Source of the DNA: Pseudomonas lundensis | Lineage (GTDB): Bacteria; Pseudomonadota; Gammaproteobacteria; Pseudomonadales; Pseudomonadaceae | Direction: 5' to 3' | Assembly (NCBI RefSeq): GCF_002269125.1 | Contig: NZ_NQKI01000019.1 | Span: forward strand, 25,131 to 89,130 | Length of the DNA: 64,000 nt | Shown: piece after piece, positions 26,976-36,170 of the stretch | Layout: each line of letters opens with the position of its first letter | Numbering within the stretch: position 1 is the first letter of the stretch | Notes under the pieces: generated by a model | The model's database searches: none | The model's input: only the letters and a program-made list of their open reading frames with translations | Told to the model about the DNA's origin: nothing | Position numbers and translations under genes: made by a program

Positions 26976-28319
26976 ATGACGACCGATGGCCAGGGTTCAC
27001 TCGCGCAGCGACTGACCGGCATTGATGAGATTGAATGTGTGACGCCCGATTTGAATGGCGTGCCCCGCGGCAAGGTAATGACCGCTGAAGGGTTCCTCGA
27101 AGGGCGACGCTTGCAGATGGCCCGTGGGGTGCTACTGCAATGCATCATGGGGGGATACCCCGAATCGCGGTTCTATGGCAGCGATGACGGCGATCTGGCA
27201 CTGGTGCCGGATGCCGCGCACATCCATCGCCTGCCGTGGAGCGCAACACCCCGCGCGCTGGCCATCTGCGATGCCGACGAGCTGACGGGCGAAAGTTCGC
27301 GCCTGTCGACCCGTGGCCAGCTCAAAGCCGTGATCGCCCGTTATGCCGCCCGCGGCCTGGCACCCGTGGTCGCCACAGAACTTGAATTCTTTGTGTTTGC
27401 GCCCAACACCGACCCGACCCAGCCGTTCCAGCCGCCGCTGGGCCTGGACGGTCGCCGAGAAGTTGGCTTCTCGGCGTTCAGTATCAGTTCCAACAACGGC
27501 CTGCGCCCGTTCTTCAATGACGTCTATGAATGCATGGCCGCGCTGGGGTTGCCCCGTGACACCTTCATGCACGAAATGGGCGTCAGCCAGTTCGAGATCA
27601 ACTTGCTGCACGGTGATCCGCTGCTGTTGGCCGATCAGACTTTCCTGTTCAAGCACCTGCTCAAAGAGGTTGCGCTCAAGCATGGCCTGACGGTGGTGTG
27701 CATGGCCAAGCCGCTGGCGAAAACGGCCGGCAGCTCAATGCACATTCATCAGAGCGTGGTCGAACTGGGCACCGGGCGTAACGTGTTCAGTGATGCGGCG
27801 GGTCAGCCAACCGCTGCCTTCCGCCATTTTATCGGCGGGCAACAGGCAGGCATGGCGGACTTTACGGCGTTGTTCGCACCGAACGTCAACTCCTACCAGC
27901 GCCTGTGTCACCCCTATGCGTCGCCAAACAATGCGTGCTGGTCCCATGACAATCGGGCGGCGGGCCTGCGCATCCCGGCCAGTTCGCCGGTGGCACGGCG
28001 TGTCGAAAACCGTTTACCGGGTGCCGACGCCAACCCGTATCTGGCGATTGCCGCCAGCCTCGCGGCGGGTTTGCACGGCATCGAAAATCAGTTGGAGCCG
28101 ACTGCTGCGATTCAGGGGGAATTCGAGGTGCCGGACGCATTGTCATTGCCATGTACCTTACATGCCGCTCTGGAGCGTCTGAAACGCAGTCACTTGGCGA
28201 AGGAACTGTTCGGCAAGGAGTTCATCGAAGGTTACATTGCGTCCAAGACGATGGAGCTCACCAGCTTCTTTGATGAAATCACACCCTGGGAACGCCGCGT
28301 GTTAGCGGCTCAGGCTTAA
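26976..28319 (+). CDS. Glutamine-synthetase family protein, probable gamma-glutamylpolyamine synthetase
   Basis: A 447-residue type I glutamine-synthetase fold: N-terminal beta-grasp part (ECVTPDLNGVPRGKVM), ATP/metal site motifs ATELEFFVF and MGVSQFEINL, GSSMHIHQS (ammonia/metal site), and NRAAGLRIP. PuuA/PauA/SpuI-type enzymes with this pattern join glutamate to putrescine or other polyamines as the first step of polyamine breakdown. Pseudomonas has several; which amine it uses cannot be read here. GGAAAGAG before 26976 decides the start over an upstream in-frame one at 26841. It diverges from the LacI gene. Confidence 0.85.
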   Translation: MTTDGQGSLAQRLTGIDEIECVTPDLNGVPRGKVMTAEGFLEGRRLQMARGVLLQCIMGGYPESRFYGSDDGDLALVPDAAHIHRLPWSATPRALAICDADELTGESSRLSTRGQLKAVIARYAARGLAPVVATELEFFVFAPNTDPTQPFQPPLGLDGRREVGFSAFSISSNNGLRPFFNDVYECMAALGLPRDTFMHEMGVSQFEINLLHGDPLLLADQTFLFKHLLKEVALKHGLTVVCMAKPLAKTAGSSMHIHQSVVELGTGRNVFSDAAGQPTAAFRHFIGGQQAGMADFTALFAPNVNSYQRLCHPYASPNNACWSHDNRAAGLRIPASSPVARRVENRLPGADANPYLAIAASLAAGLHGIENQLEPTAAIQGEFEVPDALSLPCTLHAALERLKRSHLAKELFGKEFIEGYIASKTMELTSFFDEITPWERRVLAAQA

Positions 28320-28422
28320 TCGTCCAGACGGCACAGGCTTCGGCTCAACCGTTTGAACCTGCTGCATGCGGGCTGCCACCGGGCAGTTCGCATGCCATTG
28401 CATGGAGTCGCGGGGAACGCCG

Positions 28423-29763
28423 ATGCGCCAAATCTGGAAGTCTTTTAAAGCGTTGTATTTCGCCTCGCTGATGATGTTGATCGGCTCGGGCTTGCTCAGT
28501 ACCTACCTCGCCCTGCGCCTGGCAGCCGACAATGTCGACGGCCTGTGGATCGGTGCGCTCATGGCGGCCAACTATTTTGGTCTGGTGCTGGGGGGCAAAA
28601 TTGGACACCGATTGATTGCGCGGGTGGGGCATATCCGCGCGTATGCCACGTGTGCCGGGATTGTCGGCGCCGCCGTGCTGTGCCACGGCCTCACCGACTG
28701 GCTGCCGATCTGGTTGCTGCTGAGGGTGATCGTCGGTCTCGGCATGATGTGCCAGTACATGGTCATTGAAAGCTGGCTCAACGAACAGGCAGACGCCAAG
28801 CAGCGCGGTGTGGTCTTCAGTCTGTACATGATTGCGTCCTACCTGGGCCTGGTGCTCGGGCAACTGATTCTGGTGATACACCCGGCCCTCGGCCCGGAAT
28901 TGCTGATGCTGGTGGCGATGTGTTTTGCACTGTGTCTGGTGCCTGTGGCCATGACCCGGCGCATTCACCCGGCGCCGCTGCACCCCGCGCCGATGGACCC
29001 GAAGTTCTTTATCAAACGTGTCCCGCAATCATTGATCGCCGTATTGGGTGCGGGGTTGCTGGTGGGGTCGTTCTACGGCCTGGCGCCGCTGTATGCCACG
29101 CAGCAGGGCTTGTCCACCGAGTTGGTCGGCCTGTACATGGGGTGCTGCATTTTTGCCGGGTTGCTGGCGCAATGGCCATTGGGCTGGTTGTCCGATCGCT
29201 ATGACCGGCCGCTGCTGATTCGCGTGTTCGCGTTCATTCTGGCGGTGGTGTCGCTGCCGCTGGCGATCCTGCCTTCAGTGCCTCTGCAAGTGCTGTTCGT
29301 CGCGGGCTGGTTGAGCGCGCTCGTGCAGTTTTGCATCTACCCGCTGGCGGTGGCGTTTGCCAATGACCACGTGGAAGCAGACCGCCGGGTATCACTGACG
29401 GCGATGCTGCTGGTGACCTACGGTATCGGGGCCAGTATTGGGCCGTTGGTGGCGGGGGTATTGATGAAGGTGTTGGGCAGTCAGATGCTTTACGCGTTTT
29501 TCAGCCTGACTGGCCTGGTGCTGGTGTGGCGCATTCGCCCGAATGCGGTGACCAATCTGCATCAGGTCGACGATGCGCCGCTGCAACACGTGGCCATGCC
29601 GGACAGCATGTCCAGCTCGCCATTGGTAGCGGCCCTTGACCCTCGGGTCGATGAGCAAGTGGTGCAGGATCAGATGCAGGACACCGCAGAGCCGACGGTA
29701 GAACCACACGCCCCAGAAGCCCCTCTCCCGGAGGCAGAAGAGGCCGATCCGCGGCAGGTGTGA
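28423..29763 (+). CDS. MFS transporter, YcaD-like
   Basis: A 446-residue permease with 12 predicted helices from residue 10 to about 390. The pattern GLWIGALMAANYFGLVLGG, the RVGHIRAYA loop, and YMVIESWLNEQADAKQRG match the YcaD-type subgroup of unknown substrate. The last 50 residues are acidic and proline-rich (EAPLPEAEEADP), a cytosolic tail beyond the usual length. GGGGAACGCCG precedes the ATG. It lies 104 bp after the polyamine ligase on the same strand and may be cotranscribed. Confidence 0.82.
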   Translation: MRQIWKSFKALYFASLMMLIGSGLLSTYLALRLAADNVDGLWIGALMAANYFGLVLGGKIGHRLIARVGHIRAYATCAGIVGAAVLCHGLTDWLPIWLLLRVIVGLGMMCQYMVIESWLNEQADAKQRGVVFSLYMIASYLGLVLGQLILVIHPALGPELLMLVAMCFALCLVPVAMTRRIHPAPLHPAPMDPKFFIKRVPQSLIAVLGAGLLVGSFYGLAPLYATQQGLSTELVGLYMGCCIFAGLLAQWPLGWLSDRYDRPLLIRVFAFILAVVSLPLAILPSVPLQVLFVAGWLSALVQFCIYPLAVAFANDHVEADRRVSLTAMLLVTYGIGASIGPLVAGVLMKVLGSQMLYAFFSLTGLVLVWRIRPNAVTNLHQVDDAPLQHVAMPDSMSSSPLVAALDPRVDEQVVQDQMQDTAEPTVEPHAPEAPLPEAEEADPRQV

Positions 29764-29780
29764 GTCAAGGTGCATGTTGT

Positions 29781-29803
29781 GCCCTCTCCCATTGGGAGAG
29801 GGC
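29781..29803. terminator. Hairpin between convergent MFS and ycgR genes
   Basis: GCCCTCTCCCA / TGGGAGAGGGC are perfect 11-bp arms with almost no loop. It lacks a T run. It may be a bidirectional terminator or a dispersed REP-type element. Confidence 0.5.
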
Positions 29804-29809
29804 CAGGCC

Positions 29810-30550
29810 TCAATAATCGTCGTCTTTATCGAAGCGTCGCGCATCACGCTGCAATTGGTACACAAAACGCTCGACCTGACGCTGAACGCCGCCGCTCATA
29901 TTGTGAAAGCGCATACCGGCAAAGGTAATGTTGAGGCGTTCTTCAAAATGCAGGTAGCGCAACTCCACGGGCGTGGTCATGGGCCCGAAGGGCAGGGCGG
30001 CGTTGAAGCGTTCGTACACTTGCCCCAGTTGCAGGCGCTCACTGATGTCGCCTTCAAACCGCAATTTACAACCCGTCGCTGACACATCCAGCAACTTGCC
30101 TTCAAGCGCGGATTTAATCTTGTCGCCATCCACTTTTACCGTTACCAGATCCGCCAGCTTGAGGGCTGCGCGGAACGCATTGCGGCGCTGGTGGTAGACG
30201 ATCTCGGTCGGCAAAGCGCCGTGGTAACAGCGGTGGCCGTCTTTGTCGTCAATGGTCAGTTGCGTGGTGCACTCCCAGGCAATGCGAACACCGTCATGAA
30301 AGCCTTCCACGCGAAACGGCTCACCGGCCTCAAGGAAACGCTCACCGTCACGCGGGATCATTTCGTCAAAAGCCAGGGTCGCGGACTCGCGATCCACTTC
30401 GACCAGGTAGCTCTGAAAACGCTGACTGCGCTCGTGGAAGGTGATGATCAGCGGGTCATGGCTCTCTTGTAGCATCCGCAAATGTGCGGAAATTTCCAAA
30501 GGTGTAGTGAGCACCTTGGGAGGCTGCGGAGCATCTTCAGCATGGGACAC
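29810..30550 (-). CDS. ycgR: Flagellar brake protein YcgR (PilZ domain, c-di-GMP receptor)
   Basis: A 246-residue protein that slows the flagellar motor when c-di-GMP is high. An N-terminal YcgR domain (residues 15-115) precedes a PilZ domain with both ligand motifs: RRNAFR (RxxxR) and DVSATG (D/NxSxxG). The start is GTG at 30550, about 11 bases after GGAG. It is the last gene of the run flgN-ycgR on the minus strand, with flgM and flgA before it, consistent with a motility role. Confidence 0.93.
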   Translation of the reverse strand: MSHAEDAPQPPKVLTTPLEISAHLRMLQESHDPLIITFHERSQRFQSYLVEVDRESATLAFDEMIPRDGERFLEAGEPFRVEGFHDGVRIAWECTTQLTIDDKDGHRCYHGALPTEIVYHQRRNAFRAALKLADLVTVKVDGDKIKSALEGKLLDVSATGCKLRFEGDISERLQLGQVYERFNAALPFGPMTTPVELRYLHFEERLNITFAGMRFHNMSGGVQRQVERFVYQLQRDARRFDKDDDY

Positions 30551-30644
30551 GGTTCATCAATCTCCAGACAAAATACAACAACACGCAAAAAAGGAGGCAT
30601 TTTGCCAGTATGTTGCGTCGTTAGGATAGTGCGGTCACACGGGC

Positions 30645-31112
30645 TCACGCCTGGCTGAAAGCGCGTGGTTTGTTGACCAGTGCAGTGGTGCCGCGGGCGT
30701 CATACAGCGTATGGGCTTCGCCGCCGTGCAAGATGCGCTGTTGATTGGCCGTGATGAGTTGTTGCGTCTGGATGGCCTGACCGTTGATCACGTTGGCCGC
30801 CTGACAATCGGCTAGCACCTGATTCAATGCGTCGCTTTGGGCCAGCAGTTGCGGGCCAAGGTCCGAGTGGCTGGCCAGTTGCTCAAGCCCGCTGCGGTTG
30901 GCCGGCAAGCCAAGGCCCGCGAGAATTTCGCTGCGCTTGCGACCATGCTGATCGAGCAGAATGATCAACGACTGTTTGCGCGCCAGAATGTCTTCGAGCA
31001 CCAACATGTCGCGCCCTTGCAGGGCAATGGTTTCGTCCTGCAGCAAGGCGAGAAGTTTCTCGGCAGGGGCGAAGTCGTCGTTGATCAGTTGCAATAAAGT
31101 CGTGTCGTGCAT
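30645..31112 (-). CDS. flgN: Flagellar export chaperone FlgN
   Basis: A 155-residue helical cytoplasmic chaperone for the hook-filament junction proteins FlgK and FlgL. It starts MHDTTLLQLINDDFAPAEKL and shows the amphipathic helices of the family (LLALLQDETIALQGRD, ILARKQSLIILLDQHGRKR). It follows flgM by 50 bp on the same strand, the normal order flgA-flgM-flgN. Confidence 0.93.
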   Translation of the reverse strand: MHDTTLLQLINDDFAPAEKLLALLQDETIALQGRDMLVLEDILARKQSLIILLDQHGRKRSEILAGLGLPANRSGLEQLASHSDLGPQLLAQSDALNQVLADCQAANVINGQAIQTQQLITANQQRILHGGEAHTLYDARGTTALVNKPRAFSQA

Positions 31113-31162
31113 GGCTGGCTCTGGAATTTAAGCGTCCAAAAGCCTGGCGCTTGCCGCGAGGG

Positions 31163-31486
31163 CTAGCGCTGGGCTTCCAAGTTAAGCAGTTTGCTGGCAA
31201 CCCGATTGCTGTCGACGGTGTAAGTGCCATCGGCAATGGCTTGTTTCAACTCAGCCACGCGGCTTTTGTCGACAATCGGTTGATCGCGCAGCGAATCGCT
31301 GATTTTTTGCAATTGTTGTGCCTCATGACTGAGGTGCACAGATTCCCCGCTCGGGGCATTGACGCCCGCCTGTTCGCTCTTGGCAGGGGCTGCTTGCGTA
31401 GCGCTGCCTGCTTCCTGACTGGCGTTGCTGCGCGTGCTGCCGGTTAACGGCGCGGCGTTGTTAAGACGACTGAAGTCGATGACCAT
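31163..31486 (-). CDS. flgM: Anti-sigma-28 factor FlgM
   Basis: Binds and holds FliA (sigma-28) until the hook is complete, then is exported. The 107-residue protein is disordered at the N-terminus ([19 protein letters not shown]) and has the conserved C-terminal FliA-binding part, with [26 protein letters not shown] and [10 protein letters not shown] good sigma-28 promoter stands before it, giving the usual feedback loop. Confidence 0.95.
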   Translation of the reverse strand: MVIDFSRLNNAAPLTGSTRSNASQEAGSATQAAPAKSEQAGVNAPSGESVHLSHEAQQLQKISDSLRDQPIVDKSRVAELKQAIADGTYTVDSNRVASKLLNLEAQR

Positions 31487-31522
31487 AATGGAAAACCTCT
31501 GGGTATTTGGACGCTTGCCATG

Positions 31523-31549
31523 TTTTCGGCCATACCCGAGAAAACTTTA
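31523..31549 (-). promoter_or_regulatory. Sigma-28 (FliA) promoter of flgM
   Basis: On the minus strand TAAA, 15 bases, then GCCGAAAA, which matches the class IV flagellar consensus TAAA-N15-GCCGATAA at all but one position. It lies about 35 bp before the flgM start. Confidence 0.8.
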
Positions 31550-31637
31550 GGCACGATTAATCATACGGCGACGCAAGCCCGTACTGATCTGCGTCAAGCG
31601 ACAGTGTAGGAAAGTTGAGAGTCGTATGCCAACTGTC

Positions 31638-32408
31638 CTACAAGGCCACCTCAACTTGCCCCGGCCCGGTAATCCGCGCCTTGATGACCCGTTTGGAGTT
31701 CAGGTTCTTCACCCGTACCTGTTCGCTGAGCCCGCCGTCGGACAGCGCCTCGCCCGGCATTCTGACCGTCAAGGTCCCGCTACGGGCATTGATCACCACC
31801 TGATCACCCTTGCGCACCACGGCCGCTTGCTCCAGATGCGTCAGGGTCAGCACCTGATCGGTGACCATGGGTCGCAGAAGTTTTTGTCCCACTGCCAGTT
31901 CAACCGCGGTCATGTAGCCCTGAGTGATCAGGCCAACATCGCGCTCGCGCAGCACCACATCGTCGTAGCTGATGATCATGCCGCGCTTGAGGGGGTGAGT
32001 GACGGTCACGACCTCGCGGAATAACTTCACCTGTGCCGGCACAAAAATGGTCCACGGTGAGCTACCTTCACAGCGTACGCGCACCGTCACGCGACCCATG
32101 GGTTGCGCCGGGCTTTCGAGGGTGGCTGTCAATTCCTTGTCGCATTGGGCCAGGCGCAAGCGTGGATCGAGGTTATTAACCTGAATCTCGTAGCGGCCCT
32201 CTATCTGACCAGTGGCAAGGTAGTCTTCGACAGTGAATTCAAGAAAGCCTTGGGTCACGCCGATAAGCTGGGTAGGAGAAGTAAATCCATCCGCGTAGGA
32301 CTGCGTGCCAGCGATTATCAGGCAAATCGTCGCAAGCGCCCGTGCACCGCGAAGGCGCAGCGTCTGGAGGATCGGCGGGTGGCAAGAAATTGTCGTTTTT
32401 GCATTCAT
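31638..32408 (-). CDS. flgA: Flagellar P-ring assembly chaperone FlgA
   Basis: A periplasmic chaperone for FlgI, 256 residues with a signal peptide (LATICLIIAGTQSYA). SAF-type C-terminal domain: VTVTHPLKRGMIISYDDV, GLITQGY, AVGQKLLRPM and VVRKGDQVVINARSG. The ATG at 32408 is preferred because a longer frame to 32459 would overlap the sigma-54 promoter. It is divergent from cheV. Confidence 0.93.
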   Translation of the reverse strand: MNAKTTISCHPPILQTLRLRGARALATICLIIAGTQSYADGFTSPTQLIGVTQGFLEFTVEDYLATGQIEGRYEIQVNNLDPRLRLAQCDKELTATLESPAQPMGRVTVRVRCEGSSPWTIFVPAQVKLFREVVTVTHPLKRGMIISYDDVVLRERDVGLITQGYMTAVELAVGQKLLRPMVTDQVLTLTHLEQAAVVRKGDQVVINARSGTLTVRMPGEALSDGGLSEQVRVKNLNSKRVIKARITGPGQVEVAL

Positions 32409-32419
32409 GGCCGATAAAT

Positions 32420-32435
32420 AGCAAAGCCCGTGCCG
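32420..32435 (-). promoter_or_regulatory. Sigma-54 promoter of flgA
   Basis: On the minus strand CGGCAC-GGGCT-TTGCT, with GG and GC at the -24/-12 spacing. It is 12 bp before the flgA ATG, so the leader is very short. Confidence 0.65.
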
Positions 32436-32484
32436 TTTACCGGGCAATGTGCGTCGCAACTTAAAGTTTTAAGGGGAACCGTGT

Positions 32485-33417
32485 ATGGCTGGGGTGATGG
32501 ATTCGGTTAACCAGCGCACTCAACTGGTCGGGCAAAACCGCCTGGAACTGTTGTTGTTTCGCCTGGATGGGCCACAGCTGTACGGGATTAACGTGTTCAA
32601 GGTTCGCGAGGTGCTGCAATGCCCCAAGCTGACCGTGATGCCAAAATCCCATCCTGTGGTGTGCGGTGTGGCCAATATTCGGGGGGCGACTATTCCGATT
32701 CTGGACTTGGCCATGGCCACCGGCGCTGGTGCACTCAAAGACCAAAGCAGCCCGTTTGTGATCATCACCGAGTACAACACCAAGACCCAGGGGTTTCTCG
32801 TGCGCTCGGTGGAACGCATCGTCAACATGAACTGGGAAGAGATTCATCCGCCGCCCAAGGGCACCGGGCGTGACCATTACCTGACGGCGGTGACGCGGCT
32901 GGACAATCAACTGGTCGAAATCATTGACGTTGAAAAAATCCTGTCAGAGGTTTCGCCATCGTCGGAAATCATTTCCCACGGTGTGGTCGATGTTGAGACC
33001 CAAACCAAGGCCGTGTCGTTGCGGGTATTGACGGTCGATGATTCGTCGGTGGCGCGCAAGCAGGTGTCACGTTGCCTGCAAACGGTGGGCGTGGAAGTGG
33101 TTTCTCTTAACGACGGTCGCCAGGCGCTGGAATACCTGCGCAAACTGGTGGGCGAGGGCAAGGACCCGTCAGAAGAGTTTCTGATGATGATCTCGGACAT
33201 TGAGATGCCCGAAATGGATGGTTACACCCTCACGTCTGAGATCCGTGGCGACCCGCGCATGCAAAATTTACATATCATTCTGCATACTTCGCTGTCCGGG
33301 GTATTCAATCAGGCGATGGTCAAGAAAGTTGGCGCCAATGACTTTCTGGCAAAATTTCGCCCCGATGACCTGGCGTCCCGGGTCGTCGACCGGATCAAAG
33401 AAGCAGACCACAGCTAA
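32485..33417 (+). CDS. cheV: Chemotaxis coupling protein CheV
   Basis: A 310-residue CheW-receiver fusion. The CheW part (residues 15-165) shows NVFKVREVLQ, GVANIRGATIPILDL and LDNQLVEIIDVEKIL. The receiver (175-305) has VDDSSVARKQ, the phospho-aspartate in MMISDIEMPEMDG and the Lys in FLAKFRPDDL. It couples receptors to CheA in a phosphorylation-dependent way. TTAAGGGGAACC precedes the ATG. A sigma-28-like -10 (GCCGATAA, 32409-32417) lies upstream, but with no matching -35. cheR follows in the same transcript. Confidence 0.95.
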   Translation: MAGVMDSVNQRTQLVGQNRLELLLFRLDGPQLYGINVFKVREVLQCPKLTVMPKSHPVVCGVANIRGATIPILDLAMATGAGALKDQSSPFVIITEYNTKTQGFLVRSVERIVNMNWEEIHPPPKGTGRDHYLTAVTRLDNQLVEIIDVEKILSEVSPSSEIISHGVVDVETQTKAVSLRVLTVDDSSVARKQVSRCLQTVGVEVVSLNDGRQALEYLRKLVGEGKDPSEEFLMMISDIEMPEMDGYTLTSEIRGDPRMQNLHIILHTSLSGVFNQAMVKKVGANDFLAKFRPDDLASRVVDRIKEADHS

Positions 33418-33463
33418 GGGCTCAGTCCTTGGCGGTCAACACGATTTATAGAGGCAGGATCAT

Positions 33464-34291
33464 TTGTCTACGGCTAATTTGGATTTTGAGCAGTTCCGGG
33501 TTTTCCTGGAAAAAGCCTGTGGCATTTTGCTAGGGGAGAACAAGCAGTACCTTGTTTCCAGTCGACTCAACAAGCTGATGGAGCAGCAAGGTATCAAATC
33601 ACTGGGTGAGCTGATTCAGCGCATTCAAAGCCAACCCCGCAGTGGGTTGCGTGAGCAGGTGGTCGACGCAATGACCACCAACGAAACCCTGTGGTTTCGC
33701 GATACTTACCCCTTTGAAGTGCTGAAAAACAAAGTCCTGCCTGAGCTGACCAAGGCCAACCCGGGTCAACGTTTACGCATTTGGTCGGCAGCGTGCTCCT
33801 CGGGGCAGGAGCCGTATTCGCTGTCGATGGCCATTGATGAGTTTGAACGCAGCAACCTTGGGCAGTTGAAAGCGGGGGTGCAGATTGTGGCCACCGACCT
33901 GTCCAGTCTGATGCTCAATAACTGCAAGACTGGCGAGTACGACAGCCTGGCGATTGGCCGTGGCCTGTCCCAGGAACGCTTGCAGCGCTACTTCGAACCC
34001 AAAGGGCCGGGGCGCTGGGTGATCAAGGCACCGATCAAAAACCGCGTTGAGTTTCGCTCGTTCAACCTGCTGGACAGCTACGCCGGGTTAGGCAAATTCG
34101 ACATGGTGTTCTGCCGCAACGTGCTGATTTATTTTTCGGCAGAGGTCAAAAAAGACATCCTGCTGCGCATTCACAGCACCTTGAAGCCAGGTGGTTACTT
34201 GTTCCTTGGCGCTTCGGAAGCGCTGAACGGATTGCCGGATCATTACCAGATGATCCAGTGCAGCCCGGGGATCATCTACCAGGCCAAGTAA
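33464..34291 (+). CDS. cheR: Chemotaxis protein methyltransferase CheR
   Basis: Methylates glutamates of chemoreceptors with S-adenosylmethionine. The 275-residue protein has the N-terminal helical domain (FEQFRVFLEKACGILLGENK) and the SAM domain with RIWSAACSSGQEPYSL, VATDLSS, and FDMVFCRNVLIYF. The start is an unusual TTG at 33464, after GAGGCAGG; no ATG is available near the conserved N-terminus. It lies 46 bp after cheV, as in other pseudomonads, just before the flgB operon. Confidence 0.95.
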   Translation: MSTANLDFEQFRVFLEKACGILLGENKQYLVSSRLNKLMEQQGIKSLGELIQRIQSQPRSGLREQVVDAMTTNETLWFRDTYPFEVLKNKVLPELTKANPGQRLRIWSAACSSGQEPYSLSMAIDEFERSNLGQLKAGVQIVATDLSSLMLNNCKTGEYDSLAIGRGLSQERLQRYFEPKGPGRWVIKAPIKNRVEFRSFNLLDSYAGLGKFDMVFCRNVLIYFSAEVKKDILLRIHSTLKPGGYLFLGASEALNGLPDHYQMIQCSPGIIYQAK

Positions 34292-34296
34292 CAATC

Positions 34297-34326
34297 ACGG
34301 GAGCCCGCAAGGCTCCCGTTTTTTTC
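34297..34326 (+). terminator. Terminator of cheV-cheR
   Basis: Stem ACGGGAGCC / GGCTCCCGT with loop CGCAA, followed by seven Ts. Confidence 0.9.
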
Positions 34327-34465
34327 GCGCTGTAGGGACGCCGTGTGGGTGTCCCGTGCAACAAAGCGGCAGAAAAGCGGCAGTCGGCGGACAGCCATTG
34401 CCGCTTTTCTGGCATTGCCGCGTCCCGGCACCGCGCAAAGCCTTGAAATACGGGGATCTGAAAAC

Positions 34466-34481
34466 TGGCACGGGGTTTGCT
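34466..34481 (+). promoter_or_regulatory. Sigma-54 promoter of flgBCDE
   Basis: TGGCAC-GGGGT-TTGCT matches the -24/-12 consensus TGGCAC-N5-TTGCA at nearly every position. It is 62 bp before flgB, fitting FleQ/FleSR-controlled flagellar genes. Confidence 0.9.
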
Positions 34482-34542
34482 CTATCCAGAGCATGAAAGA
34501 CCTGAGCCACATCTTCAGGTCAGCCCACAAAGGTTTTCCGAC

Positions 34543-34950
34543 ATGAGCATCAGCTTCGATAAAGCGCTCGGTATCCATGAGCAAGCCCTTGGCTTTCGCG
34601 CCCAGCGCGCTGAAGTGCTGGCGAACAACATCGCCAACGCCGATACCCCGAACTACAAAGCTCGGGATCTGGATTTTGCGTCTGTGCTTGCGGCACAGAC
34701 TGACAAAAACAAGAACGGCAGCTTTGCCTTGAACATGACCAACAGCCGTCACATCGAAGCTCAGGGTTTGAGCAGCGGCGACGAGTCGTTGCTGTATCGC
34801 ACGCCGATGCAACCCTCCATCGACCAGAACACGGTAGATGCTCAGCTCGAACAATCGAATTACGCAGAGAACGCGGTCAACTTCCAGGCCAGCTTTACCC
34901 TGCTCAACAGCAAATTCAAAGGGCTGGTATCAGCCCTGCGCGGAGAGTAA
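34543..34950 (+). CDS. flgB: Flagellar proximal rod protein FlgB
   Basis: A 135-residue rod subunit exported by the flagellar type III system. The N-terminal helix holds the conserved RAEVLANNIANADTPNYKARD, written here in part as LANNIANADTPNY. The C-terminal helix ends in FQASFTLLNSKFKGL. The ATG at 34543 was chosen for its fit to the family N-terminus (MSISFDKALGIHEQAL). flgC starts 3 bp after its stop. Confidence 0.95.
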   Translation: MSISFDKALGIHEQALGFRAQRAEVLANNIANADTPNYKARDLDFASVLAAQTDKNKNGSFALNMTNSRHIEAQGLSSGDESLLYRTPMQPSIDQNTVDAQLEQSNYAENAVNFQASFTLLNSKFKGLVSALRGE

Positions 34951-34953
34951 TCC

Positions 34954-35397
34954 ATGTCTCTAGCCAGTGTTTTCAATATTGCCGGTAGCGGCATGAGTGC
35001 CCAGACCACGCGCCTGAACACCGTCGCCAGTAACATTGCCAACGCCGAAACTGTGTCGTCGAGCATCGACCAGACTTACCGTGCCCGTCACCCGGTGTTT
35101 GCCACCCTGTTTCAGGGCGCGCAAAACGGTACGGGCGATTCGCTGTTTCAGAACCAGGACGCCGCCGGGCAGGGCGTACACGTCTTGGGCGTGGTTGAAG
35201 ACCAGAGCAACCTCGAAGCCCGCTATGAGCCGAACCATCCGTCTGCTGACGCCAAAGGGTATGTGTACTACCCCAACGTCAACGTGGTTGAAGAAATGGC
35301 TGACATGATTTCCGCCAGTCGTTCGTTCCAGACCAACGCAGAAATGATGAACACCGCCAAAACCATGATGCAGAAGGTCCTGACCCTCGGTCAGTGA
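34954..35397 (+). CDS. flgC: Flagellar proximal rod protein FlgC
   Basis: A 147-residue rod subunit. It has the rod signature MSAQTTRLNTVASNIANAET near residue 11, the middle region YEPNHPSADAKGYVYYPNVN, and the C-terminal helix EMADMISASRSFQTNAEMM shared by rod and hook proteins. It is translated from the same transcript as flgB. Confidence 0.96.
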   Translation: MSLASVFNIAGSGMSAQTTRLNTVASNIANAETVSSSIDQTYRARHPVFATLFQGAQNGTGDSLFQNQDAAGQGVHVLGVVEDQSNLEARYEPNHPSADAKGYVYYPNVNVVEEMADMISASRSFQTNAEMMNTAKTMMQKVLTLGQ

Positions 35398-35412
35398 TAA
35401 GGAACGACGCAA

Positions 35413-36141
35413 ATGAGTGTGACCGATTCCGTCAGCAACAAGACCCTCAATCAGGTGCTGGCCAACTCTGCCCAGGCCAAAGCCACGGACACCAGCCTTA
35501 CGGCGGCTTCCAAGGCAGTGGCGGGCAGCAGCAAGTCGCTGGGCAAGGATGCGTTCTTGCAATTGCTGGTTACTCAGTTGAAAAACCAGAACCCGCTGGA
35601 CCCGCAGGACAACACCGCGTTTGTCGCGCAGTTGGCCCAGTTCAGCAGCCTGGAAGGCATCACCACCCTGAACGATTCGGTGAACGCCATCACCGGCGGC
35701 TTGCAGTCTTCGCAAGCGTTGCAGGCGTCCTCATTGGTAGGGCGTTCGGTGATCGTGCAAACCAGTGAAGCACTGGTGGATACCGCTAGCGAGAAGCCGT
35801 TCAACGGCACCGTGGTGGTTAAAGACGCGGACGCCAAGCCGACTATCAAGATCACTGATGCGGATGGCGAAGTGGTACGGACCATCGAAATGGGCGCCCA
35901 GAAAGCGGGCAACGTCGATTTCACCTGGGACGGCAAAAATGATGATGGCGAGTTGATGCCCAAAGGCAATTACACCTTCACCGCATCGTCCAAAACGGAC
36001 ACGGGTACGACGGCACTCACCACCTACCTGCCCGCCACGGTCAACAGTGTGACGCTGAGCAAAACCGGTGGTGAAATCATGCTCAATCTTGCAGGTCTGG
36101 GCAGCATCGGCATGTCCAAAGTCCAGACCATTGGCCTCTAA
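35413..36141 (+). CDS. flgD: Hook cap / assembly scaffold FlgD
   Basis: A 242-residue scaffold needed for hook polymerisation and later discarded. The N-terminal motif KDAFLQLLVTQLKNQNPLDP (residues 40-59) and TAFVAQLAQFSSLE are diagnostic. A C-terminal FlgD Ig-like/Tudor part includes GNVDFTWDGKNDDGELMPKG. It lies 15 bp after flgC. Confidence 0.96.
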   Translation: MSVTDSVSNKTLNQVLANSAQAKATDTSLTAASKAVAGSSKSLGKDAFLQLLVTQLKNQNPLDPQDNTAFVAQLAQFSSLEGITTLNDSVNAITGGLQSSQALQASSLVGRSVIVQTSEALVDTASEKPFNGTVVVKDADAKPTIKITDADGEVVRTIEMGAQKAGNVDFTWDGKNDDGELMPKGNYTFTASSKTDTGTTALTTYLPATVNSVTLSKTGGEIMLNLAGLGSIGMSKVQTIGL

Positions 36142-36170
36142 GCCGACTTACAAGCCTTAAGGAGTGCAAC

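Noticed and set aside
32409..32417. GCCGATAA before cheV as a sigma-28 -10 element
   Set aside because: No TAAA-like -35 at 15 bp; it also overlaps the flgA start region. Noted in the cheV entry only.
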